Below, in pieces: positions 33,771 to 46,213 of a stretch of 64,000 nt of DNA. A model generated the notes under the pieces. That model was not told where the DNA came from, did not search any database, and saw only the letters and a program-made list of their open reading frames with translations. Position numbers and translations under genes: made by a program. Source of the DNA: Isoetes taiwanensis (lineage: Eukaryota; Streptophyta; Lycopodiopsida; Isoetales; Isoetaceae); contig JAJEKV010000027.1 in NCBI GenBank assembly GCA_021234155.1, positions 10,802,716-10,866,715 of the forward strand, written 5' to 3'. The first letter of the stretch is position 1. Each line of letters begins with the position of its first letter.

Positions 33771-33774
33771 TTGG

Positions 33775-36700
33775 GCCATGATATATTCTATTTGACATGT
33801 GTATTAGTTTAGTGATCCATAAGGATAATCATATGTATGTGGCCTTGTGTTCTAATACAAGATGCATAGCCTAGCTGGATGCACATTAGTAGAGCAGTAG
33901 ATTAACAAGTCTATGAGGAATGTACTATTTGCCTAACATATACTCTATAAAGTAACATGCCATAATACCCATAGCATGGGCTTTATTTGGTAATAGTTCT
34001 AATATAAGTAGCAGCACATGGAAGAAATAGATAAGTTCCTGTATTTTCTAGGATTACCACAGGAGCAGTTGGTTTGTTCTTGCTAGGCGATTGTCCTTAA
34101 CTGTTTAGTGCATTCGTAATAGTAGAGTAATGTGGATTATGCATGTAAATTATATTGCTTATGCTTTTAGCTGCCCTGGCCACACAATTTACCTTGGTTA
34201 ACACATCATTTCAAGTTTGTGCAATGTCTTGCATGGAGTGGTGATCTAGTTTATAATAATGACTGACAAGCCCCAATGCTGCACAACTCTGATGCTCAAT
34301 TTCTCAATGTCCACGGCTATGATTAGAGCCATGGCTGCTGGAGTCGGTGTTGCAAAATGCACCGCCACGGCAGGAATATGACCTAAGGAGGTTAGAAGGA
34401 CTGATTATATATTCAAACCCTTGCTAGGCTGGATTCAGAAGGAAGCAAAGATAAGAGGGCCTTCTTGCTGGGCTATGCCATGACCTTTTATGATCGAAGA
34501 CGATTCCGGCCTGTAAATTGTGAAACAATGAGAGAAACCATGCTATAATTAAGATGTTATGTGGAATGTAAAGAAGGAGTGCATTCTGTCCTTGACAGGG
34601 GCAACTAGCTACAACCAACAGCAGGATGGCCGTAAATCTACCCCGGGATGTGGTTAACCCAGACATATGTCTGGGTTAACCATTGCCTTGTCAGTTTCAA
34701 GCTCAAAAGACAACGGTTTCTGCATGTTTTTTTTACGGATCTTGCTTGGTCCATGCTCAAATCGTCTGCTCTCTTGATAGAATGAGGTTTTTAGGGGTTG
34801 GCAAGGCAATTCCAATGGTGTTTGCACCAGATTAAACCGTTCAAGAAGATGATTGGGAGCTCCATTCAAAGATTAGCATGCCAAAACACAGTCCCACGCT
34901 CAGTTCACCGGGTGGTTATCCCGGCCAAAAAACAGTGGTTAGCTCAGACAAAAGTGTGGTAAGCTGGGACATATCAATGGTTAACCCGAACATGTGTCTG
35001 GGTTTACACATCTCCAAGTAGATATATGGCGTTCCCCAACAATAAGGATCATTGTGTAGGCGCGACCTGCTGCTGATGGTAGCCAGCTGCCCCTCCCATA
35101 GCCGGAATGCACAACCTCTTGCATTCCACGATGTCAAGGAAAGCACAGCGGCGATGAAGCTCCAAGAACATAGAGTTTCTTTGTTTTTTTGGCGAAGAAC
35201 AGATATTTTTTTGGCCAAGAACAGATTATTTTGCTAAGAACAGGGTGATGACACAGCAATGACCTTATTGCATCTTAATTCGGTGATAGAAATGAGCTCC
35301 AATAAGCATCGACCTAATTCGGCTGCAGATATAAAGCTAGGATGGATCTGGAGGCTACGATGCATCTGGAGCAACGGGCTGCAGTAGGTCATGTCAAGAA
35401 TGGAGCGCGACTTTCCATTCTCAGGTAGTGGTTGCCACATGGCAACCTCTCATTTGCTAATAAACAAGAATTCTCTCCCACTTTCCTTGACATTAACTAA
35501 TAGAAGTTAGTGTTGTCAAGAGAAATAACATTGGCAAGTTAGGGAGCTTGGAAAAAACTCTAGGCAGAAATGAGATGCCTGAGAACCATAAGCACCAGCA
35601 TTAGTATTAACTAATGTGTTAATAATGGAAACTTGAAAACGTGGACTTAATAAATAAATTATTATTAATAACGAACTTGGGTAAGGAAACAGATTATTCA
35701 TGGGAAAAATGTAATTGTATACCTAATAACGTTTAAAATATAGAAGCTAGAATCTTTCTCTATGGGAGAGAAGGAGGTTAGAGAAATGGCATAAAACTAA
35801 GAATGGTACAAGGAGTACCCTAAGGTTGGAAATTAGTTTTGAAAGTAAGAAAACCCATGATTATGGTCATGGTAAACATTGGGAACATTCTTTGGCCATC
35901 TTCTTTTTTAAAATGGTAAGGTGTGCCGCAGTGCAGACGCATGCGGCGTTCCCTTTGCCCCTTGCGGGAGTATTTTGCGGGAGTATTTTGGGCGTCGTGC
36001 TTTCATTGCATCTTTCCATGGCTATGGCAACCGGAAGGATGGACGAGTGAGCTCTGCGTTCCCCTGCCCCTTCTGGGATAGATTTGAAAACGCCTCTGAG
36101 TTATTTTTGAATCGAGCATCAGATCTTTCTCTAGGGCCATCGTTGGAGCAAGTAGACCCTGACACTCTAAATCCTCCGCATCTTATCTGTTTTGTAGCTG
36201 GAAGTCCTCCCATGACCCATTTTGCTATTTGCTTTCTTTTCAGATCCGTCGCTGGAGTTGAGTGTTTATTTTTCCCCCATATGGTGCAAAAGGGTGATCC
36301 GACTTCCAGCTCCAAGTGCGAATTCTAAAGGGCCAGGTTTAGATGTGGGTTTAAAAATTCCTGTCGGGAGAAGCCACGGCAGAGCTCGAAAGTGGCACTG
36401 GAAGCAAAGCTTGCAGATGAATTGGGTGGCGGATCTGTCTGCCTTTATAAGCCACACTCTGCAGTAGAACTTTCTATGACCGTTTGCACATAAGTATTTG
36501 CTATTGATTTGTGCATTTTTCCCTGCAGGATCATTGGCATTGCTGGCATAGGTTTCTATGTATATTTGCCCAGAACAGAGGCTGATCCAGAGGCAGTTGA
36601 AGCAGGTGATAGAAGTCTTAGGCCCTTGAATTCTTTCAGGTTTTTGCTTAAAATTGAATTTGTTATCCTTGCTATATAGGACTTCAAACTGGCAGAAGCA

Positions 36701-36900
36701 GGCGCAGGCACAGAAGCAGGCACATGACGGTTCTTTTGCATCTATGCAGAAAAGGGAGAGTAGATCGTCTGCTATAAGGCACTGAGCTTTTGGATAGGTA
36801 CCTATCATGTCTTGATGCTTGATATAGCGTTGTTTTTAGCCTCATTATTTTTGCCAATTCCACAGTTGATGTAAGCAACAACCATTACATGGAGAGCTAT
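33775..36900. other. non-coding
   Basis: No gene recognised. Notable are the 32-bp palindrome at 34651 and a GCGGGAGTATTTT doublet near 35965-35990. Confidence 0.5.
34651..34682. repeat. perfect 32-bp palindrome
   Basis: Arm TGGTTAACCCAGACAT repeated in inverse around a CATATG centre, without mismatch. A diverged relative (GGTTAACCCGAACATGTGTC) lies at 34978-35002. Confidence 0.95.
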
Positions 36901-39684
36901 ATTTGGTAGACGAATACTTAGCCGAATAGCAGCTCGCTAACTGGTATCGTGAATTAGCAACTTGGGATCGGTGCTGTTCTCCTGCCTGCTCTATTTTGCA
37001 GACCTGCATTTCCACAGCTTGGAGCTTTGCAAAATTATAGGTAAGGTATTTCTTATTGCCATTTTGAGTTTGAAGCTAAGGTGTTAGTGATATGTCAGGT
37101 TATGCTTGAAAATGTTTTGGTTATGCAATTGTAATCATCTTTGTAAGGTTCAATGCTTTCATATATAAAGTGACATTATGCATTGAAAATTATCTTTGTT
37201 TTTTGTGATGCAAATTTGAGCTCTCTTTTGCAGATCTGAATTTCTACAGCCTTTTGCAAAAACTACCATGTCATAAACTACCACATTATCTGTCGCATAC
37301 CTTTAAGGCTTGAAATCACATCTTAGACATGTAATGGAAAGACATGGTTAGAGCTTGGATAGACATAAACTGGCATTTTCGCTAACTGCAACCCCAATAA
37401 ATGGCGATGACAGATTTATGGTTTTTTTCTGTTATGCTATTAGGGGCTTATAGTAAAACCTTAATAAAATGAAGCATCAGGTAAGCATGTAACCAGATCA
37501 TTGACTAAGCATGCCTTTCAGGTTAGACCAGGGGTAGACTCTTTGAGCTCATGGTTTTTCAGCTATTGAATGGTGGAGTGGAAATGAATAGGTTGCTGGC
37601 AGTATGCTGGTTCTTGGAAATATATTGTTTCTTATATGTTGCAGGCATAGAAACATGTCGTTGATTGACACTCTTAAATTTTAAAGCACGTTTTCTAAAG
37701 ATATTTGTGTGCTGCAGGTTATGGTCTGTTGCAACAACAACTCATTGTTGTAAGGTACATCCATCCATATGGCTTACGATTTGAGGTTTCTTTTGCTACC
37801 TGTTTCCTTTATTCCATACAAGCCAATGAGACTTCCATCATTTCATCATTGTAATCATATGCAGATGCCACTTATTACTACTGGAACTTATTTCAAAGAT
37901 TTTGATCATCACAACTATACCCTTGCACATGTCACAAGCTGAAGGTCACAAGAGAGCTTGATGCTCCACATTGGTGAGTGGTGAAACAAAGGACAAATGG
38001 GTAATAATTTATAGTTCTTTATAGTGTCCATTTTTACAGAGAGGTGTGTAGCATTTCGAGTTTTGTCTTTTTGTAGTTGCATTTTGATTCTTCTTTCTAA
38101 TTTCTTACCATACCATTTTCGAATTTGTTTCAGTTTCGCATTTGGTCTTCAAGCAGGGTATTTTTATTTTTTCTGGCCTCTTCTGCAAAATGCTAGCCGA
38201 GTCTGCAATAGGGCCCCACATCACAGGTTATCTGCTTCCTGTATCTGTTTATAGCAACCTGCATATGAAAAACAGTTTGTAAATTCTAAGTTTTAATATC
38301 TCGGTTAGGTTAGTGATGCAAAACAGAGTATTCTGCTTGAGGCCAATCCCCAAGAACTCCAGCTTCGAGCTTTCAATCGTGTCATTTTGAAGCTGCTCTA
38401 ACATTGTTTTTGATGCAAAGTTTGCATTTCTAGCTCAGTGAAAGACTCTTTTATTTACTTATAATTAGTGGCATTACTTAACTCTGTGCCTCTTTATTGC
38501 AGAATGGTGAAGAGTGATATGTAAATTGCGGATGCCATGACCATCAAATTTCATGAAATACTAAATTGAGATGTAATAAAACGTATGAAGCTTGCACAGT
38601 TGAAAAACAGAAGATTTGTTGGGCTACCTTGATATTGCAATGCATGATTCGGGAGTTTTTCTGCAACTCTTTACTGTAATAGCGGTTCTTAAAGAAAGGC
38701 CACACTGGGAAAACGGGCAGATAATGTCTGTGCAGGTATTTGTGGCCGGCTTTTTAAAGTTGAGGTGTGAAGCCTTCAATTTTCAATTTTTTGCATGTCT
38801 TTGTGTCTTTGCATTGGCAGTGATGGTGAAACTCTGCTAGGCTATGATACGTGGGGAAATCTGCACCCATCTTTGATTATCTCTTTCCATCAGCAGATGC
38901 TACCAGGTTATACTTGGTAAGTTTTCAAAATATTTGTTTAGACTTTGCCTTGCACAAATGCTAAGTGTCTTCCGCCTTGGTGCAAAAGCAGGCTTTATTA
39001 TTGTATCTTATGGCAGCTGGGTAGGATTTTAAAGCTTAATTGGCTGGCAATTTGCATTATGTTGGTAGGTTGCTATCTCATGCCAAGGTTGCACATATCT
39101 TGAGTCTCTGTTTTCCCTTGCAGGGCGGATTTGCTTGCTGGGCCCTAATTTAGCGGACTAGAATCTGCAGTTAGTTAATATGTACATGTAATTCTCTGGT
39201 TTTCTATTGCAATATAATTTAATATGCATCCTTTTTTTTATGACGCAATGTGCGAGACAATTGTTTGGGTAGTTGTGTGATTATATCAACACCACAGATC
39301 ATTCATTGCTATTAAGGTATTACTCAAGTGAATATATCATGGACAACTATTAACTGTCTACACAGTGCAAGCTAACAACAAACAAATGGCTGGACAATAC
39401 TCTATATACGTTTGTTAGATCTGCATCCTAACTCCTGTGGTTGGCATCATGATATGCAATGTAGACTTGCAATAAATGCACAAATTGAACAAACTATATC
39501 ATATCAATACTATAAAATCAAACGTTGTTTGAGCTTTTAATATATGGCATTTAGTTGTAAAGTGGGAGCAAGTAATAAGAGTTAATTGCAAACATGAGAG
39601 CAAACAACATCATGTATGCGTTAGCACAAGGAGTAAATTGAGTACATTTTTCACAAAAAAAAAAAAATGTGGAACATGTAATCA
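36901..39684. other. non-coding, possible spliced transcript
   Basis: Many T-rich tracts ending in TGCAG precede short AGATCTGAATTTCTACAG-like stretches and GTAAGG donors. This resembles a many-exon non-coding transcript or a decayed gene, but no protein domain emerges in any frame. Low support. Confidence 0.25.
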
Positions 39685-39735
39685 ATGGTCTCCGTGGATG
39701 ATAAAATCATATTCTATTCTATTCTATTCTATTTA
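39685..39735 (+). mobile_element. LINE family-2 3' tail only
   Basis: GGTCTCCGTGGATGATAAAATC followed by (ATTCT)n matches the 3' end of the LINE at 14255-14310. It is an extremely 5'-truncated copy. Confidence 0.7.
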
Positions 39736-40483
39736 TATCATGACCTTGCAAGGCCAGGTTGCTTCTGCTTTTGGAATATTTACATTTGACAACATTAAAA
39801 GCAAGAGTCATATAGCTAAATTCTATGAAATGACTATCATCAAGTTGGTTTCACCAACACGATCCCTAGTATCAAGGCAACCTGGTCTTGCCATTTGGCA
39901 TCTCAGCAACCTTGCACAACTAACATTCACAACTATTTACTAACATTTTCCAAGCGACTTACAAAGAGACATCTCTTTCCCTTCTCAACATTGAGCATCC
40001 CTTTTCCTTCTCAGTTTTAGAGATAAATGTGATACATAGTTCAAAGTGGCACATGCTTTTATAACCTTCAAATTTCATGTTTCACATTTCATGTTTCATG
40101 CTAAGGTATTTTAAACACCTTTATGTTGATACAATGTTTGAAGCGTTTATTGTTATTATTGGCCCAAGGTCTTAAGCTTAAAACTTCCAATGTTGCCTAA
40201 AAGGCTCTAAAGGGAATGCATATACCCAAAAGGCTCTATGTGCATGAAATGTTCGAAATTTAATGCAAAAAATACATCCGAAAAAGCCCAAAGCATGACA
40301 AGCTCTAAACCAATACCTTAAACTATATGCACTCCAATACATCTACCATTACACTATGCCTTTTGTTATTCCTATCCATGGCTAATGCCTAAACCCTAAA
40401 CCTCTATACTTGGCACTCCAATACGCCTACAAAATCGATTGCACATTCTTATTCCACCTACAAACTACGCGTCCACGATTAAT
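39736..40483. other. non-coding, probable Helitron body
   Basis: AT-rich with no coding signal. It lies upstream of a Helitron 3' end; the 5' end was not located. Confidence 0.35.
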
Positions 40484-40512
40484 GCCCGGCATCGCCGGGC
40501 ACACGTTTCTAG
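40484..40512 (+). mobile_element. Helitron 3' terminus
   Basis: Hairpin GCCCGGC-atc-GCCGGGC (40484-40500), then ACACGTTT and terminal CTAG (40509-40512), followed by T. Confidence 0.8.
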
Positions 40513-42708
40513 TGGTTATTATATTTGTTCATATGCCATTATTTATATGGATGTTGTGATATGTAAAGTGTATGCATGGGTATAATCTCTTGTGATGTAC
40601 ATGTAATCAATGCATAGGATTTGCATTTGAATGGTTATTCATTGGGATTATGATCATACATGATAATGCTGCAGAATTAAGTATTGTGGCATTTGGAACA
40701 TGTGGCTTGAACTCGCAGTTGTATTTGTGCGTGACATCGGGCATTGTTATCCTACTTTAAAGATCCTAAAGAATATGAAAGTGGCATTTATTGAAGAGGT
40801 GGAGTTTCACTTTCTTCAATGCCCACCATTGGTGGAGCAAGCATTCGATCACTCTAAGGCATGGGCCTATGATCAAGCTATACACATTAATTTGAATGTG
40901 ATCGTTATTGGTGTCAATGAACATGGAATGTTCCCTGAAGTTTTGTGTTGATCAGGAACATGTTTTTGAAAAGCTGAAATGCTTTGTGGAACTAAACCCG
41001 TTGTGTTGCTCAGGAACTTGAAGGTTATAGTATATTTCATGACCAAACTACATTAATATCTTCAGAAGCTACAATGGCATTTAAGATTATAGAAGATGCA
41101 GTGTTGAGTTAATTTCTAGATGATTTATGCTTTCTAGATGATGAGCTAGTCATGAGACTTAGAAATGAAGTTTTTATAGCACATGTTCCCGACGAGTGTA
41201 AGGTATATGTTTTGCCATAAAAACTAACTCCTTATCTTCTTGTTTCTCGCCTCCTTATTTGTTATGAGGTCAACAGTTTTATATGACTGAGTGTCAAAAC
41301 TACTTGGTCTACTTGAATTTCTATTAGATCCATGCAATATAATAACATTCCATAGCCAATGCTAAGTGTCAAAACTCTTTATGCTATTGGACATTCAAGC
41401 ACAGCAACTTGCTTAGATTCTGATCTTTGAATTCAAATAGATTAGATATCAATATATTAAACTATATCTGACAATTTGTAATGTACAACATAGAACCATG
41501 GTAAACTTGGTATGGACGATTTGGACTTGCTATAGATTTGAAGAGTAGCAGACAGTGTGCGCGCTACAATACAAAACCAAGAGAACAAGAATGAGCAACA
41601 TAATTGCTACAAAATTTTTGTTCTGCTCAATTAGGCTTGAATATAAAGCATATGTCTGCCATAGTAGAAGACCAACCATTTGCACAGGTCAGGTATGGTC
41701 TAGAATGCGCATACACAAAATAAGAAAATGAAATATGGTCTTTTAGAATGTCTGCCAGAATGGGAATTGTCTTTTTGTTTATAGATTGCCATCAGACTAT
41801 GAGTAATGCTTTAATCTTGCTGCAAGGATTTTGGTTACCTGCAAATGAGCTTCCACATTTAAAGTACTATATTTTGCCATTTTCAAGTGATTATTTGTTG
41901 GCTCTCCTTCCAACTCCTGAAATGGTTTTATAAGTTTATTTACATTTGTTTTATAATAATAGAAACAATTTTACTTAGTCAAATAGGTGACATGCACATT
42001 GACCATCACAAATTTTAGATATGTTTTGTAGGAATCTCTTTCAACTCCTACACTAGATATGAGTTAATTATTCATCTCTATACAAGCAAATTTAAACGAG
42101 AAGGGTGCACCCTGGACTACCTCAGTCATTGGATCTGTACATCCCACGGCCCAGATTGTATGTTGGGGCCTCTGGGTGCATCTTGTTTTGAATATACGCC
42201 CGTTCCAGGGGAATTTGATATGGATGCATAAATCACTATCCTTGAGACCATAGATCATACCCCCAAAACAATTGAGTAGCTTATTATTAAAAAGAAAAAA
42301 CTAGCAAAAGGCACACCAGAAGGTTTTGGTAAGGTATTGTTTTTTTTTTGTTAAATTTGTTTCCTTCAAGTTGTTGAAGTTTTAGGCAGGTCTTATTTAC
42401 GAAGGATCGTCTTAAGATTTTTTTCCCTTAAACTAAACTTCCAAAGTTTTGGCAATGTGACTATCAAATTTATTAAGCCTGCTAGGTTCAAGTAAGCTAA
42501 CAACAAATTTTTGGTAATGACACCTTTTTTTTTTTGAAATCCTTCATTGTCTTGTAGGATACAAGTGCATGCAGCAAATTGTGGTATATGAAAACTCAAG
42601 TGGTTGCAAGCATTGGACACTATAGATGTTTCCACCTTCAGTAAAAAAATATTACATGTAGAGTTTTCAAGTGGAGAGAAGACAAAAGGCATGTCATATT
42701 AACTACTA
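40513..42708. other. non-coding between two Helitron ends
   Basis: A frame at 40700-40951 (VGIGHCYP-type start, VEFHFLQCPPLVEQAF) and another at 41748-41933 have no recognised family. A dispersed repeat lies at 42095-42300. Confidence 0.45.
42095..42300. repeat. small dispersed repeat (also at 18.3 and 18.6 kb)
   Basis: Contains GGTGCACCCTGGACTACC, GTATGTTGGGGCCTC and GGGGAATTTGATATGGATG. All three recur at 18283-18385 (plus) and 18600-18695 (minus). Confidence 0.6.
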
Positions 42709-42737
42709 CTAGAAACGTGTGCCCGGCGATGCCGGGC
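42709..42737 (-). mobile_element. Helitron 3' terminus, minus strand
   Basis: Minus-strand reading gives the same hairpin GCCCGGC-atc-GCCGGGC, ACACGTTT and CTAG (42712-42709), followed by T. The 27-bp terminus is identical to that at 40512, so the two ends face each other 2.2 kb apart. Element B begins about 70 bp inside this Helitron. Confidence 0.8.
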
Positions 42738-42808
42738 ATTATTGGGCGAGTGGATTGCATTTATGAAATATATGTTATAGGTGCAATAGAATGTTATAGA
42801 GAGAACAA

Positions 42809-42830
42809 GGGTAAAAGCATGAAAGGGTGT
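42809..42830 (+). repeat. element B left terminal inverted repeat
   Basis: GGGTAAAAGCATGAAAGGGTGT, followed by GTACGTACATCG. Confidence 0.9.
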
Positions 42831-43094
42831 ACGTACATCGTACTGAATTGAAGGACGAATTTGTGCTTTTTTGGGGTACATTTTAGATGTACATCAAGAT
42901 ACTATGGTTTGTCGTTTTGTGTCAGATATGCAATGATTGCAAGATCATCCCTGACATTCCCCCCGAAATTCTTGGTTAACCACCGAACCACCGAACCAAA
43001 TTGAATGGATCCGTCCCTCCCTTTCCGAAATTCCCCCTTTCACGGGGAAGAACAATCGGAAGGAATTCCGAAGCAAACACATGTCAATCTGCTC

Positions 43095-46000
43095 ATGGAG
43101 GGTGAGAATTCCAATGGAAGTGATGGTTCTAAGCGCAAGTATGCCGACATTGGCCGTGTTATGCCACAAAACAAATAAAGAAGCGTGTTGATGTGTCGGT
43201 GGATTGCATCCTCGATTCTTTGGCAAACGCCACCGTCCGATCAAAGATTAGTTTTTGTGATCGTTTGTTGCAAGATGACGTGCTTTTTTCTCGTTTTCGA
43301 ACCTGTAATTGGAAATCCTTCCGAAGTTATTGTTATGAAATCAATGATCGAAACTTGAAAGATGGACTTCAAGAAGTAAAGTCTGCTAATAGCAAAGATA
43401 AATTGGCTGCAAAACATTCACTGTTACCAATGATTGTTGGAAAAAAAGGAGATATAAACAAGAATGTTTCTTCAAAATTGCTAAAGATACAGCCAAGAAA
43501 TTTATCCAAAGCTGCAGCAAGAAGGAAGATAATGTCATTAAGTGGAGCAAATGTATGGGCTTTGGCGGGGAAGGATGCCAAGATCAAATAGAATCGATGA
43601 TTCAATCAAATGTCGGGTTCGTGAATTTTGGCTTGACAATACCAAAGTTTCACCAAAGGTTAGAGATGTCATGAAGAGGAGAACACAAGCAATACAATAC
43701 CTTGATATCTCACAGGTTTGCTCTTGTAATTGAATCAATTCAGTCTTGGAGTTTATGTTTTCTTCCAAAATTCTTTCATGACATTCTAGTACATTCGTAC
43801 ATTCTAGTACATTCTCAGTACATTCTAGTTCTGTTCGAAAGTGACCGTTAATGAATACACATGGTTCTCATGAAATGTATTGCATTTTACATTGTTTACA
43901 TAGTAGCAGAAATCTTGCGTGATGTGCTATTAGGTACTTTTTAGATGTACATCCATTAACAGATTACATGTCCATGCAAATTTGCATTTACATGTACTTG
44001 AATATCAAAATTACATCATTCTACATTTTAGTGTACTTTCGGGTAATGAAGCCAAACAAATCGGACATATGTACATTAGTTGTACTAATATTGTAACATT
44101 AATGTGATGTACTAATATTGGAACATTAATTAGATGTACATTGATGTACATTGGATGTACATTGGTTGTACATTGGATGTTCATGGGAACTGTTGGTGTA
44201 CATTAGATGTAATCGCTTTTACATTAGATGTACATTAGATGTACAAGAATGTATCGTGGAACTGTTGGATGGACATTTTATGTACATAGAACATACATTA
44301 ATTGTACAATAGTATAGTTCAATACTCTTTTGGCATCCGGTTGCCGACATCATTTTGCTAACATGGTCTTTAATGCTTTTGTTATTGCAATCGAGCTTTA
44401 TCAACAGTTTGTATATCGTAATCCCGATACCAAAATTAAGCCTTCGGCGGTTCGAGTATCCAAACCCGATTGCATAAGGAAATTGAAGGAGAGAAACACA
44501 TGTTGTTGTGTCAAACATGAGCAAGCGGATCTGTCTGAAAGGCCTTCAATGATATGAGGAGATCCCTACATGTTAATTGCACTTATTGGTTGTAGTGTCT
44601 GTGCATCCCAAAGAAAACAATGGAGTATGTCAAGCAAACAAGAAAACTTTTGATAATGTTAGTATCTTGTGGAGGTCAACAGTTTATAGAAATATGTGAC
44701 GGATGAATGGCATAAACTAAAATGCATCAAAGGCGAATGTGATGAATGTGGAGTGAAGAAATTAGACATCCGTCCAAACGAGGAAGATGGAATTGAGAAT
44801 GTGGACCGGCAAGTATATGCATATGTCAATGAGCCATCCAAAAAGGTACATCGAGAAGGCTTAGATTAGTTGATCGAATGACAAAGCATCTGTTTTGTTA
44901 AAGAACATGAAAAATCAGCTTGCTAAGTTCTGAGATCATAACTTTACTGACACCTTCGGCAGAGCAAACAGTTTAAAAAGATGTGTTGAGAAACTCCCGG
45001 ATAATAGTGTGTTGTCTTTGTTGACTTTGCGAGAACTACACATTGAAACCGAGGGGACGAAGTGCAATCCGAGCATTGGAATCCCGATCAAATTAGTATT
45101 TTGGTCCATATTTCAATGATGAAAATAGAAGGTAAGCTTAAAAAAAGCGATTGCATTTCTATGTTTTAGGATGACAGAAGCATGACACTCATTTTGTGCA
45201 ACATGGTTTTAAATTACATTTGGGGTGGCTTAAGAATAATGGAGGTGGACACATAAACCTTCATTATGTGTGGTCGGATGGTTGTGCATCTCAATTCAAA
45301 TCAAGATGCATGGTATGGAATCTGTAGATACCATGTTGAAAATAAAATTCGAGTGATATGGAATTTCTTTGGATCCGGCCATGGGAAAGGCACACATGAT
45401 GGCGAGGCTGGTATAGCAAAGTTGTGGCTTGAGAGCGGCGAGAAAAACAAAATGGCATGCCGCTGATAAAAAGTCTGAGAAACAAACTGTGCGGTTTTAA
45501 GGGCCAAGGAATCGGATTGTGAAAGGGTGTTTTGGGAGGTTGGAAAAAAAGATGTGAACAGGCAGCAAGCATTCAATTGCAAGACTTTACACGGTACTCA
45601 CAGCAGATACATTCGTGTCAACTATAAACCCAAAGAGATCCAACAAAGTTGCTATCTGAGACCACTCTCGTGCTTTTGTGATGCTTGCATTAACTTCAAT
45701 TGGTTGAATTGTGAGAACATTAAACATTGTGGAGAATGGTCTCTAAAAAGTTTGGAGCCCACGGATCATATTGCCTCTCGTGTTGAAGCTGAAAATGATG
45801 TGGAAGTTTTGTATGCGAGGGACGAGGTGGGTTTAGATGACAATGTAAGTGTTTGGATGTATTTGTGTCTTTTGCAAAGACCGGACAATGTGGAAGGTGT
45901 TTCATACTATGTTCTCATGTGCACCAGGGGAAAAGCATGCATTGGAAGAAGATTCAATTGATGACTATGGAAATGAATACTCTGGCGGCACTAGTGTCAT

Positions 46001-46213
46001 TGAAGGACAATATTATGAACTAATCCCAGCTGCCACAATAAGTATAAACCGCTTCCTACTAAGAATGTTTTGGTACCGCGAACTGCTGTGATTGGGGTTC
46101 GAATCCCATTCAAGAAAGTAAAACAAAAGTTGAAGGGGCAAGCACGAAGATTTCACTTGCCGATGAAGTCCATGAGACATTGTTATCACAACTTCCAAAG
46201 AATTGTAGATGAC
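43095..46213 (+). pseudogene. element B transposase, decayed
   Basis: Homologous block by block to the element A transposase. It starts MEGENSNGSDGSKRKYAD (43095). After a frameshift near 43170 come FCDRLLQDDVLFSRF and the HTH-like SSKLLKIQPRNLSKAAARRK (about 43480). FWLDNTKVSPKVRDVMKRR follows, ending at SQ|GTTTG (43715). After an intron of about 0.65 kb: YRNPDTKIKPSAV, NTCCCVKHEQ, CIKGECDECGVKKLD, HDTHFVQHGFKLHLGWL, WSDGCASQFKSRC, WNFFGSGHGKGTHDGEAGIAK, VFWEVGKKDVNRQQAF, YYVLMCTRGK and GTSVIEGQYYE, ending RIVDDMD-stop at 46211. At least six frameshifts or stops make it non-functional. The GGGGTTCGAATCCC inside it is coding, not a tRNA. Confidence 0.75.
44090..44310. repeat. GTACAT minisatellite in element B
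   Basis: Repeated TGTACATTRGATGTACATT words within the transposase intron. Further clusters lie at 46305-46370 and 50095-50260 and near both ends (42828-42900, 52000-52060). Confidence 0.8.

Larger units (their letters stand above)
25317..33774. mobile_element. DNA transposon A, GGGTAAAAGC group, 8.45 kb
   Basis: The element spans 25321-33770. Terminal inverted repeats are GGGTAAAAGCACGCTGTGGTGT (25321-25342) and the complement of GGGTAAAAGCCTGTTGTGGTGT (33749-33770), 19 of 22 identical. A 4-bp target duplication TTGG flanks it (25317-25320, 33771-33774). Inside, plus-strand cargo (a 119-codon ORF, a coiled-coil/RING/HAD fragment, a Ulp1 protease) converges on a minus-strand transposase. Shared terminal words, the 4-bp duplication and a homologous transposase tie it to element B and to small element C. 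Confidence 0.85.

Noticed and set aside
25317-33774. Element A as a MULE
   Set aside because: Ulp1 cargo is typical of some plant MULEs, but no 8-11 bp duplication exists at the borders and the transposase motifs differ from the MULE family.
36222-36808. Cys-rich minus-strand frame (ACFCACACFC)
   Set aside because: Low-complexity antisense of a short GCAGAAGCAGGCGC repeat; no zinc-finger spacing consistent with a family.
46091-46106. GGGGTTCGAATCCC looks like a tRNA T-arm/B box
   Set aside because: It is coding sequence within the element B transposase remnant (TAVIGVRIPF), and no cloverleaf can be drawn upstream.
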